A stretch of DNA of 64,000 bases, taken from assembly GCA_001650955.1 (NCBI GenBank), contig LXYP01000006.1, positions 293,244 through 357,243 of the forward strand, written 5' to 3'. The notes beneath the pieces were generated by a model. The model ran no database searches and was not told the origin of the DNA. It was given only the letters and a program-made list of their open reading frames with translations. The position numbers and the translations under genes were made by a program. The first letter of the stretch is position 1; each line of letters starts with the position of its first letter. Of the stretch, positions 1 through 8,776 are shown piece after piece. This DNA is from Sphingomonadales bacterium EhC05 (lineage in GTDB: Bacteria > Pseudomonadota > Alphaproteobacteria > Sphingomonadales > Sphingomonadaceae).

Positions 1-145
1 GCGCGCTGCTCTGCAGGACGCATCTTCCGTGGCTGGACTGTTGATCACCACCGAAGCGGCTGTTGCGGAATTGCCAGAAGACAAGTCGGCTGGCGCCGGC
101 GGCGGCATGCCCGACATGGGCGGCATGGGCGGCATGGGTTTCTAA
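1..145 (+). CDS. groEL: Chaperonin GroEL, C-terminal end only
   Basis: The window opens inside this gene; the last 47 codons read from base 2 to the TAA at 143-145. The segment [13 protein letters not shown] is the conserved GroEL apical/equatorial end, followed by the typical flexible Gly-Gly-Met tail ([11 protein letters not shown]). GroEL is the ATP-dependent double-ring cytosolic chaperonin working with GroES; groES would be expected just upstream, outside the window. A strong terminator follows. The tail is diagnostic, so identification is firm although more than 90 percent of the protein is missing. Confidence 0.96.
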   Translation, partial: RAALQDASSVAGLLITTEAAVAELPEDKSAGAGGGMPDMGGMGGMGF

Positions 146-178
146 ACCCAACTGCTCGGCTAAGGCTGAAAAATTTGA

Positions 179-208
179 GGGGCTGGAAGGAAACTTCCGG
201 CCCCTTTT
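179..208 (+). terminator. Rho-independent terminator after groEL
   Basis: The stem GGGGCTGGAAG (179-189) pairs with CTTCCGGCCCC (194-204) around a short loop, with one G-U pair, and runs straight into TTTT. It lies about 35 bases after the groEL stop and separates the chaperonin operon from the next gene. Confidence 0.9.
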
Positions 209-308
209 CTGATTCAAGCTATCTATCAACTCATCCGCGATGTTTCCAAACATGGCGGACTATGCCATGCAATTTCCAATGTAACTTCTTACACGGGGAT
301 AAGACCGC

Positions 309-2168
309 ATGACCAAGTTTTTCAAACTCCTATTGGCTTCCACCACAATGGCAGGGCTCGCGGTTGCCGCGTCCCCGGTTCATGCGCAAGAAGCTGCACT
401 GGTCGCGGCGGATGCAATGCTATCCGAGACCGAACGTCTCAACATCTGGTTTGATGCAAAATTTGAAGAGCAGCTTGCTTTCAGCCCGATCCGCCAGACT
501 CTATTGGGCCGCAGGACTGCTTATGATCAGATTGACGACTATTCTGTAGCCGCCGCAGACCGCCAACTCGCGTGGATGCAAGAAGCGACGGCAGAGATGA
601 AGCGTGACTTTGACTATGACAAGCTGTCGCCGGATGCGAAAATATCCTGGGACATGTGGCTGTTCCGGTTGGAGCAGGCAGAAGCCGGCGTGCCGTTTCG
701 CCAGAACAGCTATGTCCTGCATCAGTTTAACGGGCAGCAATCCTTCTTCCCAACCTTTCTGATCAACCAGCACCGCGTGGCTAGCGAGTCTGATATGGTT
801 GCCTTTATCGAACGGGTCAAAGGCAGCGCGCGGGCGCTCGATCAGTTGCTGGAGCGCGCGCAGGCCAATGCCGAATCCGGAACCCGGCCGCCCCGCTTTG
901 CCTATGAAGGCGTGATCGAACAATCACAGAAAATTACCGTCGGTGCGCCTTTTGATGATGGAAAACCATCTGCGATATGGGAGGCGACCGAGGAGAAATT
1001 GGCGGCCCTGGTGAAGGCTGACACAATTTCTCAAGCTCGTGCGGATGAACTCAAAGAGCAAGCCCGCGCAGCGCTTACCGGATCGCTAAAGCCATCCTAT
1101 GACCGGATTATCGCCTGGTTCACGCAGGATCTGCCCAATACGAAGGCCACATCCTTCGGTGTGTCGGCGCTGCCCAATGGTGAAGCCTTTTACAATTACC
1201 GTCTTGCCAATCAGACTACGACGGATCTGACAGCGCAAGAGATTCACAATATTGGTCTGTCCGAAGTCACCCGCATCCGCACCGAGATGGAAGCGATCAA
1301 GGATCAGGTGGAATTTCAGGGCGATTTGCAAAACTTCTTCAGCTTCTTGCGCGAGGATGATCAATTCTATTTTTCAGAGGATGACAAGGGCGCGCAGGAT
1401 TATATCGATACGGCTGAAAAGCATCTCGCCTTTATCAAAACCCGTCTGCCTGACTTTTTCGGAACTTTGCCCAAGGCCGATCTGATCGTGAAGCGGGTGG
1501 AGCCCTTTCGCGAACAGGATGGCGCGGCCCAGCATTATCGACCGGGGACACCGGACGGCACCCGCCCCGGTACTTATTATGCGCATTTGTCCGACATGCG
1601 CGCGATGCCGATCCACAGTCTCGAAGTGATCGCCTATCATGAGGGCAATCCGGGTCATCACATGCAAAGCTCGATCGCGCAGGAGCTGACCGGCATTCCA
1701 AAATTCCGCGCGCAAGGCGGCTATATACCGGCCTTTGGCGAAGGATGGGCGCTCTACTCAGAACTTCTGTCGAAAGAAATGGGTGCCTATGAAGATCCCT
1801 ATTCCGACTTTGGCCGGCTCACGACGGAAATCTGGCGCGCCATCCGGCTGGTCGTAGATACCGGTCTGCACAGCAAAGGCTGGAGCGAAGAACAGGCCGT
1901 GGCATATTTCCTCGCCAATAGCCCTATCCCGGAAACCGCGGTGCGCAGCGAAGTGCGGCGCTATCTGGTGATGCCGGGCCAGGCGACCAGCTATAAGATC
2001 GGGATGCTGAAAATTCAGGAATTGCGCGCCAAGGCTGAAAAGGAGCTTGGCGACGATTTTGACATAAGAGGATTTCATGACACGGTGCTGGGTGGCGGTT
2101 CGGTGCCTTTGAACATATTGGAGACGATGGTTGATCAGTGGATCGCAGGCGCCAAGGCGAGCCAATAG
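309..2168 (+). CDS. Secreted DUF885 family protein, putative metallopeptidase
   Basis: 619 residues with a classic signal peptide (residues 1-26, ending VHAQE), so periplasmic or lipid-anchored-like export is expected. Around residue 445 it carries HEGNPGHH, the conserved HExxPGHH-like motif of DUF885, which resembles a zinc-peptidase HExxH site. The whole length fits the family (about 580-620 residues). DUF885 proteins are predicted peptidases but substrates are poorly defined, so the activity is inference. Start ATG 309 follows a weak GGGGATAAG ribosome site. It stands alone between the groEL terminator and sdaA, 199 bases upstream of the latter's start. Confidence 0.88.
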   Translation: MTKFFKLLLASTTMAGLAVAASPVHAQEAALVAADAMLSETERLNIWFDAKFEEQLAFSPIRQTLLGRRTAYDQIDDYSVAAADRQLAWMQEATAEMKRDFDYDKLSPDAKISWDMWLFRLEQAEAGVPFRQNSYVLHQFNGQQSFFPTFLINQHRVASESDMVAFIERVKGSARALDQLLERAQANAESGTRPPRFAYEGVIEQSQKITVGAPFDDGKPSAIWEATEEKLAALVKADTISQARADELKEQARAALTGSLKPSYDRIIAWFTQDLPNTKATSFGVSALPNGEAFYNYRLANQTTTDLTAQEIHNIGLSEVTRIRTEMEAIKDQVEFQGDLQNFFSFLREDDQFYFSEDDKGAQDYIDTAEKHLAFIKTRLPDFFGTLPKADLIVKRVEPFREQDGAAQHYRPGTPDGTRPGTYYAHLSDMRAMPIHSLEVIAYHEGNPGHHMQSSIAQELTGIPKFRAQGGYIPAFGEGWALYSELLSKEMGAYEDPYSDFGRLTTEIWRAIRLVVDTGLHSKGWSEEQAVAYFLANSPIPETAVRSEVRRYLVMPGQATSYKIGMLKIQELRAKAEKELGDDFDIRGFHDTVLGGGSVPLNILETMVDQWIAGAKASQ

Positions 2169-2321
2169 ATTCGGCTGTTGTTGAACCTCGCGGCAAGGAG
2201 TTTCGGCGCTGGCTGCGGATTGTCGCGAGGATCTGCGGTGATGCGCCCGGGCTATGATTGACCCGGTCTCATCGGCAAGAGCCATCATGAGCTGTTGCGC
2301 TTTGCTAAGGGCGCTGGCTTA

Positions 2322-2350
2322 GGAGATGATACCCGGCCTGCGCCGGGGAA
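2322..2350 (+). repeat. Palindromic intergenic repeat, copy A
   Basis: GGAGATG is followed by a perfect 6-bp hairpin CCCGGC (2332-2337) / GCCGGG (2342-2347) and then GGAATTG. The arrangement matches copy B at 4912-4940 (GGAGATG, then a CCCC/GGGG hairpin, then CACAATT). Both lie directly before a ribosome site and start codon, here that of sdaA at 2368. It resembles the short dispersed palindromes common in sphingomonad genomes; that comparison is from memory. Confidence 0.5.
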
Positions 2351-2367
2351 TTGGGAGAGGTAACGCG

Positions 2368-3744
2368 ATGGTCGCCAGCACTTTTGAGCTGTTCAAGATA
2401 GGCGTAGGTCCGTCCAGTTCCCATACCATGGGGCCGATGCTGGCGGCTGCTACATTTGTCGAGCGGCTGGCTGAGAATAGTAAACTGGACGATGTGACGC
2501 GGCTCGAAACATTGCTCTTTGGTTCGCTGGCGCTGACCGGAAAGGGGCACGCGACCGACCGCGCGATTCTGTTGGGACTGTCCGGCCAGCGACCGGAAAA
2601 TATCGAACCGGATGCCGCCGATATGCTGGTCGATCACATCCGTTCGCATGCGAAGATCAGCCTGAACGGCAGCTATGAAATAGCTTTCGAGGAAGGCAGG
2701 GATGTCATTTTTGACCAGAAAAAGCGGCTCGACTTTCACAGCAATGCGATGCGCGTAAATGCTTTCAACGGCGACCAGCTCGTCGAAACGCGCGTCTATT
2801 ATTCGGTTGGCGGTGGCGCTATTCTGGATGAGGATCAGATCGGCAGCAACAATCCCGAGACCGGATTGTGGGACGTTCCGCATCGATTCTGCTCGGGCGC
2901 CGATTTGCTGATGATTGCAGAAGAAAAGAAGCTCTCCATCGCTGACATCATGCGCAATAATGAGCGCACGGCGAAATCCGATGACCAGATCAGTGCGGAT
3001 ATTGGCGCCATCGCCGGTGCGATGTCGGCCTGTATTGATCGCGGCATCAAAAGCGGTGGAATTCTGCCCGGCGGTCTCCGCGTCAAGCGCCGGGCCCCGC
3101 TGATTCATGCGCGCCTGATGGAACGCCAGGAACGCGCCCTGTCCGATCCGCTCACAATTTTGGACTGGGTCAATCTCTGGGCGCTGGCGGTCAATGAGGA
3201 AAATGCAGCCGGTGGCAAAGTGGTGACCGCGCCGACCAATGGCGCTGCTGGTATCGTCCCGTCGGTGCTGCGCTTCTATGAACGTTTTGCACCCAAAGCA
3301 GATGCGGCTGGCGTGGAAATCTTCCTGCTGACGGCGGCGGCCATTGGCTCGCTGTTCAAGGAAAATGCCTCGATTTCGGGCGCGGAAGTCGGCTGCCAGG
3401 GCGAAGTCGGAGTGGCCTGCTCGATGGCGGCTGCGGGTCTCACTGCGGCATGGGGAGGCACGCCCTTGCAGGTCGAAAATGCCGCCGAAATCGGCATGGA
3501 GCATAATCTCGGTCTGACCTGCGATCCGGTCGGGGGGCTGGTGCAAGTGCCCTGTATCGAACGTAATGCCGTGGGCGCGGTCAAGGCGATCGAGGCGGCG
3601 AGGCTCTCGATTCTGGGTGATGGCACCCACCGGGTCAGCCTCGACGAGGTCATCGAGACGATGCGCAAGACCGGGCTCGATATGAGCGAGCGCTACAAGG
3701 AAACATCGCAAGGTGGACTCGCGGTCAATTTGGTGGAATGCTGA
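2368..3744 (+). CDS. sdaA: L-serine ammonia-lyase (L-serine dehydratase), single-chain
   Basis: 458 residues. Deaminates L-serine to pyruvate and ammonia using a [4Fe-4S] cluster in the cytosol. The N-terminal half has the beta-domain signature [18 protein letters not shown]; the C-terminal half has the alpha-domain with [30 protein letters not shown] and [17 protein letters not shown], which hold the cluster cysteines. This is the fused form, normally about 455-460 residues. The ATG at 2368 is chosen over the upstream in-frame start because GGGAGAGG sits at 2353-2360 and the conserved N-terminus begins there. It provides serine breakdown opposite the serC/serA synthesis genes 25 kb away. Confidence 0.95.
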   Translation: MVASTFELFKIGVGPSSSHTMGPMLAAATFVERLAENSKLDDVTRLETLLFGSLALTGKGHATDRAILLGLSGQRPENIEPDAADMLVDHIRSHAKISLNGSYEIAFEEGRDVIFDQKKRLDFHSNAMRVNAFNGDQLVETRVYYSVGGGAILDEDQIGSNNPETGLWDVPHRFCSGADLLMIAEEKKLSIADIMRNNERTAKSDDQISADIGAIAGAMSACIDRGIKSGGILPGGLRVKRRAPLIHARLMERQERALSDPLTILDWVNLWALAVNEENAAGGKVVTAPTNGAAGIVPSVLRFYERFAPKADAAGVEIFLLTAAAIGSLFKENASISGAEVGCQGEVGVACSMAAAGLTAAWGGTPLQVENAAEIGMEHNLGLTCDPVGGLVQVPCIERNAVGAVKAIEAARLSILGDGTHRVSLDEVIETMRKTGLDMSERYKETSQGGLAVNLVEC

Positions 3745-3765
3745 CCCAAACGGGAGAGGGCATTG

Positions 3766-4839
3766 ATGAAAAAGCTGGGATTGGGTCTATTGATATTGGT
3801 GCTGCTCATTGTCGGAGCGGGCGTGCTGTTTCAGGAGCAAATTGGTAAACGGCTTTTTGCCAGCGCGGTGGATGCCGCCGTCGCTCGCGATGTCATCGGT
3901 GATTTGCCAGATGGCATGCATGTTGCGCTCTGCGGCTCCGGGTCGCCGCTCCCCGACCCGACTCGCGCCGGACCCTGTTCAGCTGTCATTATCGATGGCA
4001 AGATGTTCATTGTCGATGTCGGAGGCGGTGCGGTGCGCAATCTGAGTCTGATGGGTCTCAACCCTGGCGCGACCGAAGCTTTGCTGCTCACGCATTTTCA
4101 TAGCGATCATATCGACGGCATGGGCGAATTGCTGCTCCAGCGCTGGGCTGGCGGAGGACGGACAAGCCCGCTCCCGGTCATTGCGCCCGAAGGCGTGACC
4201 GCGATCGTCGATGGTCTGAACGCGGCCTATGCCGCCGATATCCAATATCGCATCGCCCATCATGGCGAAGCCACAATGTCGCCCACCGGTGCCGGTGGCG
4301 TGGCCGAGCCATTTGTCGCACCCGAAGGGCAAGCGCAGATCATTGTCTATGACCAGGCAGGAATCAAGATTACCGCATTTCCGGTGCACCACGAACCTAT
4401 ATCGCCGGCGGTTGGCTATCGGTTCGACTATAAGGGCCGCTCGGTCGTGTTCAGTGGTGATACGGTCAAAATGGCGACGGTCGAAAAAGCCTGCAATGGC
4501 TGCGACCTGCTCGTGCATGAAGTGCTGAACGCCGAGATGGTTGGAACTCTGGAAGCGGCTTTTGACAAAGTCGGTCGCAAACGGCTGGTCAAAATCATGT
4601 CGGATATTCCGGATTATCACACGACGCCGGTCGAGGCGGCAGAGGCAGCGAAAGCCGCCAAGGCGAAGATGCTGGTCTTCTCGCATATCGTCCCGGCGCT
4701 GCCGCTTGCCTATCTGGAAGATTATTATATGCAAGGTGTTTCCGACGCGTTTGACGGGCCGGTCGTGCTTGGCAAAGACGGGATGCTGTTCAGCCTCCCC
4801 GCCAATAAGAATAGTATCGAACAGGATGATTTGCTTTAA
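3766..4839 (+). CDS. Membrane-anchored MBL-fold metallo-hydrolase
   Basis: 357 residues. Residues 4-22 form a hydrophobic segment (signal anchor), followed by a metallo-beta-lactamase domain with the zinc motif THFHSDHIDG at about 109-118, FSGDTV (third-ligand Asp region) and HTTPVEAAEAAKAA near the C-terminus with the final zinc histidine in FSHIVP. This layout is typical of arylsulfatase-like or RNase Z-like MBL hydrolases; the substrate cannot be read from sequence. ATG 3766 is preferred over the TTG one codon earlier because GGGAGAGG at 3752-3759 gives 6-base spacing. It starts 21 bases after sdaA and may be cotranscribed. Confidence 0.85.
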   Translation: MKKLGLGLLILVLLIVGAGVLFQEQIGKRLFASAVDAAVARDVIGDLPDGMHVALCGSGSPLPDPTRAGPCSAVIIDGKMFIVDVGGGAVRNLSLMGLNPGATEALLLTHFHSDHIDGMGELLLQRWAGGGRTSPLPVIAPEGVTAIVDGLNAAYAADIQYRIAHHGEATMSPTGAGGVAEPFVAPEGQAQIIVYDQAGIKITAFPVHHEPISPAVGYRFDYKGRSVVFSGDTVKMATVEKACNGCDLLVHEVLNAEMVGTLEAAFDKVGRKRLVKIMSDIPDYHTTPVEAAEAAKAAKAKMLVFSHIVPALPLAYLEDYYMQGVSDAFDGPVVLGKDGMLFSLPANKNSIEQDDLL

Positions 4840-4870
4840 TTTGAAGCCAATATCTGTGCTCTTGTGCAGG

Positions 4871-4940
4871 CAGGAGCCCATCTCCTGAAACGGCGTCTTA
4901 ACGCAGGAGCGGGAGATGGGCCCCGCTTTCGCAGGGGCAC
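4871..4940 (+). repeat. Compound inverted repeat, contains palindromic repeat copy B
   Basis: Several inverted repeats overlap: CAGGAG (4871-4876) / CTCCTG (4882-4887); GCCCATCTCC (4876-4885) / GGAGATGGGC (4912-4921), a perfect 10-bp stem; and CCCC (4921-4924) / GGGG (4934-4937). The 3' part (4912-4940) is the relative of copy A at 2322. It follows the MBL gene stop (4839) and precedes the next start (4945), so it could act as a terminator, an attenuator or a REP-like element. Confidence 0.55.
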
Positions 4941-4944
4941 AATT

Positions 4945-5952
4945 ATGACCATGAACCAATATTGGCGTTTGAATAGCCGTCCCGAGGATCAGGATGTATC
5001 CGGCTCGCTCTCGCTCGAAAGCGAAGCCATGCCCGAACTTGCTGCGGGAGAAGTGCTGGTCAAAGCCGCCTATCTCTCGATGGATGCCGGAACCCGGATG
5101 TGGATGACCGAGCGCGAAGATGGCTATCAGCCACCACTGGAACTGGGCACCAAGATGGTCGGGCTGGTGCTGGGCCATGTCGCGCAGTCCAAACATGAGG
5201 GCTTTGCCGAGGGCGATCTGGTCCGTGGCTTCGGCCAATGGGCCGAGTATAGTGTGCTGCAACCGGAATTGGCCGGTCTTGTCAAAGTTGATGCCAGCGT
5301 CAGCGATATCAGACAGCATTTTGGCGTGCTCGGCTTCAATGGCTGGACCGCATTATGGGGTTTGCAGGACACGGCCGAGGTCAAAGCCGGGGACAATGTG
5401 CTGGTCTCGGCAGCCGCGGGTGCAACCGGCATATTGGCTTGCCAGATTGCCAGGATCATGGGTGCCAATGTCTATGGCCTGGCCGGCGGACCGGACAAGT
5501 GCCGCTGGCTGGAAGATGAACTGGGTATCACCAAGGCGATAGACTATAAGAATGACGATATCGCCGCCGAACTGGCCAAGGTCGAAGGCGGGATCAACGC
5601 CTATTTCGACAATGTCGGCGGACCGATATTGGATGCGGTTTTGCCCAATATGGCGCTTTACGGGCGCGTTGCGCTCTGTGGACTGCTTGCGCAATATAAG
5701 GGGGACGGGCGCGGCCATGGGCCGGAGAATTTCGACCAGATATTGATGAAACGACTGCGCATTGAAGGCTTTTTCTCGCCCGATTTCATGGATCAGGGCG
5801 ATCGACTGACAGCGGAACTCAGGACGTGGCTCGATCAGGGCCTGATCGATACACCCTTTGACGTGACCGACGGGATTGAAAATCTCCTCACCGCTTATGA
5901 AAAATTATTCACCGGCGGCAATATCGGCAAGGTGCTGGTCAGGATTTCCTGA
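4945..5952 (+). CDS. NADP-dependent MDR oxidoreductase (CurA/PTGR-like)
   Basis: 335 residues. A zinc-independent medium-chain dehydrogenase/reductase: N-terminal GroES-like half with YLSMDAGTRMWM, then a Rossmann NADP domain with VSAAAGATG at about 154 and AYFDNVGGPILDAVL at about 215. These match the prostaglandin/leukotriene B4 reductase and CurA (YncB) family, which reduces the C=C of alpha,beta-unsaturated carbonyls. Start ATG 4945 is chosen where homology begins (MTMNQYWRLNSRP), after GCAGGGG; a second ATG lies at 4951. Its last 14 bases overlap the 3' end of the convergent MFS gene. Confidence 0.9.
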   Translation: MTMNQYWRLNSRPEDQDVSGSLSLESEAMPELAAGEVLVKAAYLSMDAGTRMWMTEREDGYQPPLELGTKMVGLVLGHVAQSKHEGFAEGDLVRGFGQWAEYSVLQPELAGLVKVDASVSDIRQHFGVLGFNGWTALWGLQDTAEVKAGDNVLVSAAAGATGILACQIARIMGANVYGLAGGPDKCRWLEDELGITKAIDYKNDDIAAELAKVEGGINAYFDNVGGPILDAVLPNMALYGRVALCGLLAQYKGDGRGHGPENFDQILMKRLRIEGFFSPDFMDQGDRLTAELRTWLDQGLIDTPFDVTDGIENLLTAYEKLFTGGNIGKVLVRIS

Positions 5953-7156
5953 ACCGCATGCCGTAGATTGACAATGCCATGATCGTACTGGCGAAGAGGA
6001 TCGAGAGCAGCGCCATGCCATCCCATCCGCTGCTGGTATAGACAGCGGTTCCCAGCCAGCTCGAAAAGCCGCCGCCGATGAACATGATGACAATATAGAT
6101 GGTCATCAGACGGGTCCGGATTTCCGGCGCGCGGCCGAAAAGGATTGTCCGGTTGGCAACATCCATCGACGCGCCACCGAAATTGCTAAACAGGATTGGC
6201 AGGATCATGATCCAGATATTGTTCCCGGATATCAGCAGCAGCAACGCACCGATCAACTGTGTCGTGGCAAATAGCATCCGCGCCTTTTCGGGGCCGATAC
6301 GATCGGCGAGCCGCCCGGACCAGGGTGCGAAGAAAACATTGCTGACTGCGAGCACGGCGAGATAACCGACGACATCGACGCCATAGCCCATCGCCGGGCT
6401 GGTCAGATGCAGGCCGATGCCCAGCCATAGCGCGAGGAAGAAACCGAAAGACAGCGCCTGGAGCAAACCGGCGAGCAGCACATCCGGCATATTTTTGATG
6501 ATCGGCCATAGTGATGCAAGCAGGGCGCCATAGCTTTCACTCGGGCTGCTTTCATCGCGCAATTTCTCGTCTTTTTCCATGATAAACGGGATGATGACCA
6601 GCAGCGCCAGAGTCAGGCCTGCTCCAACCCAATAGGCCGCCCGCCAGCCAAAATAATGGCCGAGCACCCCGCCTCCGGCGCGGCTACCGAGCAAGCCGAC
6701 GGTGATTCCCGCCGACATGATGCCGGTGACATGGCCGATGCGATCGGGCCGCACTCTTTTGGTGACATAGGCCGGCAGCAAATAGGGGGTGATGGTGACG
6801 AAACCGAGCAGCGAAGATGCGGCGACGAACAGCATGAAATTTTGCGAAAGCCCCATCGCCAGCATCGCCAGAAACTGGCCGGCGACGAATAATGTCACCA
6901 GCTTGCGATTGTTGATCCGGTCGCCAAGCGGCAATAGCAGCAGGATGCCGAGGGCCAGGGCGATCTGGTTGAACGCCGGAACCAGCCCCAGCAATGTCCC
7001 GTTTACACCAAATTCCGCGCCGACCGGGGCGATCAACGGATGGATATAATAGCCATTGGCGACCGCAACAGCGCAGGCGGCGGAGAAGAGAAAAAGCTTG
7101 ATTTCGCTGATCCGGCGCGGTGCCGTAATGGTCGAAGGGGCGATGGGATCGTTCAA
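5939..7156 (-). CDS. MFS transporter
   Basis: 405 residues with about twelve hydrophobic helices. After helix 2 comes PLGDRINNRKLV, the loop 2-3 signature of the major facilitator superfamily, and the half-repeat PWSGRLADRIGPEKAR follows in the second half. It resembles the AraJ/YdhP-like or CynX-like drug and metabolite exporters, but the substrate is unknown. It begins 68 bases after the PfpI-family gene in the same direction, so the two may be one transcript. The 3' end overlaps the oxidoreductase gene on the other strand by 14 bases. Confidence 0.88.
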   Translation of the reverse strand: MNDPIAPSTITAPRRISEIKLFLFSAACAVAVANGYYIHPLIAPVGAEFGVNGTLLGLVPAFNQIALALGILLLLPLGDRINNRKLVTLFVAGQFLAMLAMGLSQNFMLFVAASSLLGFVTITPYLLPAYVTKRVRPDRIGHVTGIMSAGITVGLLGSRAGGGVLGHYFGWRAAYWVGAGLTLALLVIIPFIMEKDEKLRDESSPSESYGALLASLWPIIKNMPDVLLAGLLQALSFGFFLALWLGIGLHLTSPAMGYGVDVVGYLAVLAVSNVFFAPWSGRLADRIGPEKARMLFATTQLIGALLLLISGNNIWIMILPILFSNFGGASMDVANRTILFGRAPEIRTRLMTIYIVIMFIGGGFSSWLGTAVYTSSGWDGMALLSILFASTIMALSIYGMRFRKS

Positions 7157-7224
7157 TGATTGGCTTTCGATAAAGGCCCCCCTGCCATGGTGCAGGGCGG
7201 TCCTGATGTCCTCTAGCGGTTTCG

Positions 7225-7899
7225 CTAGCCGATGATCTCTGCGAGATTCTGGACCGTTTTATCGTAAATCCGTTCGTGCAGCAGCGCGAGCAATTTCGGA
7301 TCGGCGGCATCGGGATGACCGCTATTGAACGGCGGATGCGGATCATATTCCAGACTGAGCTGGACCGCTTCGGCCAATTGCTGTCCGGCGATGTCGGCAA
7401 CCACCGTTAAAGCAAAATCAATGCCCGAGGTGACTCCTCCCGCAGTGATCAGATTGCCGTCCTGAACCACGCGCGCCTTTTCATATGTCGCTCCGAACTT
7501 CTGGAGCAGGGACGTATAGGCCCAATGGCTGGTTGCGCGTTTTCCATCAAGCAGTCCGGCGGCACCAAGAGCCAGCGAGCCGGTGCAAACCGAAGTTATA
7601 TATGTCGCTGCGGCGGCCTGGTCCCGCAAAAATTGCAGTGCCGCTTCATCCTGAATCACACCCTTGGTGCCGAAACCGCCGGGAACGCAAAGCAGATCGG
7701 CTTGCGGGCAATCGGCAAAACTGGTCGAGGGTAAAATCGCGAAGCCGCAGTCCGTCTGGATCGGCTTTATCTCTTGCACAGCAGTGTGCACGACGGCGCC
7801 GGGAATGCGGGAAAGCACCTGTGCCGGACCGGTAAAATCGAGCTGGGTAATGCCGTCAAAGATCAGAAAAACAATATGAAAGGGCTTTGGCTCGGTCAT
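7225..7899 (-). CDS. DJ-1/PfpI family protein (isonitrile hydratase-like)
   Basis: 224 residues forming one class-I glutamine-amidotransferase-like domain of the DJ-1/ThiJ/PfpI superfamily. The nucleophile elbow is TSVCTGSLALGAAGLL at about residue 101, with the reactive Cys at SVCTG and a following RATSHW. The lack of a C-terminal AraC DNA-binding domain and the N-terminal FLIFDGITQLDFTGP place it near isonitrile hydratase (InhA) rather than the GlxA-type regulators; actual activity is unproven. It lies directly upstream of the MFS gene in the same orientation. Divergent from the small secreted protein at 8202. Confidence 0.85.
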   Translation of the reverse strand: MTEPKPFHIVFLIFDGITQLDFTGPAQVLSRIPGAVVHTAVQEIKPIQTDCGFAILPSTSFADCPQADLLCVPGGFGTKGVIQDEAALQFLRDQAAAATYITSVCTGSLALGAAGLLDGKRATSHWAYTSLLQKFGATYEKARVVQDGNLITAGGVTSGIDFALTVVADIAGQQLAEAVQLSLEYDPHPPFNSGHPDAADPKLLALLHERIYDKTVQNLAEIIG

Positions 7900-8201
7900 G
7901 GACTATCTCCTTTGAGTATCAGAAATGCCCAGGCGATCGGCGGTGGAATTATCTGTCCGCTCCCCGGTGGTTGATCCACCTCATTCTCGCCAGTTGCGGA
8001 CGCGATGCGAATATCAGTTTCCGATGATGAGGTAAACCGTCACCGAATGGCTCGGGAAAATTTCAATTGATACCGCCTGGTCATCTGGTTAGGCTCGAAA
8101 AATTCAATGCAGACAAAGAGTTGCGTATGACCGCTTTGAATATTTTGGGCCGAGCTTGCCCGAAGTGTCGGCAAGCGGGGCCTCCACAAATGGAGGGTAT
8201 G
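7900..8201. promoter_or_regulatory. Divergent intergenic region
   Basis: 302 bases between two divergent genes, so it must hold both promoters. Visible structures are a short palindrome GGTGG (7966-7970) / CCACC (7976-7980) and a perfect 7-bp hairpin GCTTGCC (8154-8160) / GGCAAGC (8170-8176) that would sit in the 5' leader just before the GGAGGG ribosome site of the 8202 gene. No convincing -35/-10 pair was identified by eye. Confidence 0.5.
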
Positions 8202-8633
8202 ATGAAAAAATTTTTGAAAAGTGGATTGGCAATGACCGCCGCGTTGCTGCTTGCGACCGGGACGGCGCATGCGCAGGAAGCAAGCAAACGCGATGCAATA
8301 TATTATAATGTTGTTCTGGTTGACTTCAAACCGGGAAAGACCGGCGCGGCGTTGAAGATCATCAAGGATTATTTTCAGAAGGCCTCGGATATGGCGGGCA
8401 CAGCGAAGCCGGTACAACATGGCATGATGACCGGAAACTGGGATATGATGCTGATCTGGACAATGGAAGGCGGCATGGCCGATGCGGAATGGGTCAATTC
8501 GCCGCGCGACCTGAAGTGGATCACCGCGCTGGCGGAACTCACCGGAAGTCAGGAAAAGGCGATGGCAAAATGGCAGGAATATCAATCATTGGTCGCCAAG
8601 ACGACGTCGGCCTATTCCTATGTTGAAAATTAG
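8202..8633 (+). CDS. Small secreted hypothetical protein
   Basis: 143 residues with a clear signal peptide (MKKFLKSGLAMTAALLLATG, cleavage after AHAQ), so periplasmic. The mature part begins RDAIYYNVVLVDFKPGK and has alternating beta and helix segments (WDMMLIWTMEGG, WVNSPRDLKWI) that look like a dimeric alpha/beta-barrel (NIPSNAP/ABM-like) fold; this is a fold guess, not a family assignment. ATG 8202 is favoured by GGAGGG at 8192-8197; ATG 8199 is too close. A hairpin at 8154-8176 lies in the leader and another at 8639-8664 follows the stop. No function can be given. Confidence 0.75.
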   Translation: MKKFLKSGLAMTAALLLATGTAHAQEASKRDAIYYNVVLVDFKPGKTGAALKIIKDYFQKASDMAGTAKPVQHGMMTGNWDMMLIWTMEGGMADAEWVNSPRDLKWITALAELTGSQEKAMAKWQEYQSLVAKTTSAYSYVEN

Positions 8634-8638
8634 GTCCT

Positions 8639-8664
8639 GACCCGAGACAAGAGATGTTCGGGTC
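8639..8664 (+). terminator. Hairpin after the 8202 gene, possible terminator
   Basis: Perfect 7-bp stem GACCCGA (8639-8645) / TCGGGTC (8658-8664), five bases after the stop codon. No U tract follows, so it may be a processing or stability element rather than an intrinsic terminator. Confidence 0.4.
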
Positions 8665-8776
8665 GGAGGGGGCGTCGGTCGACGATCTCCTCCGCCCGAA
8701 TCTTGCGCGGGCCAGATAGCGACTTGCCAGCACTCAGCTACCGTCATAAAGGCTTGGCGATGTGGATGGTGGGGCA

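Noticed and set aside
2305-3711. 468-codon open frame antisense to sdaA
   Set aside because: Full overlap with a clear enzyme gene, low-complexity composition typical of shadow frames.
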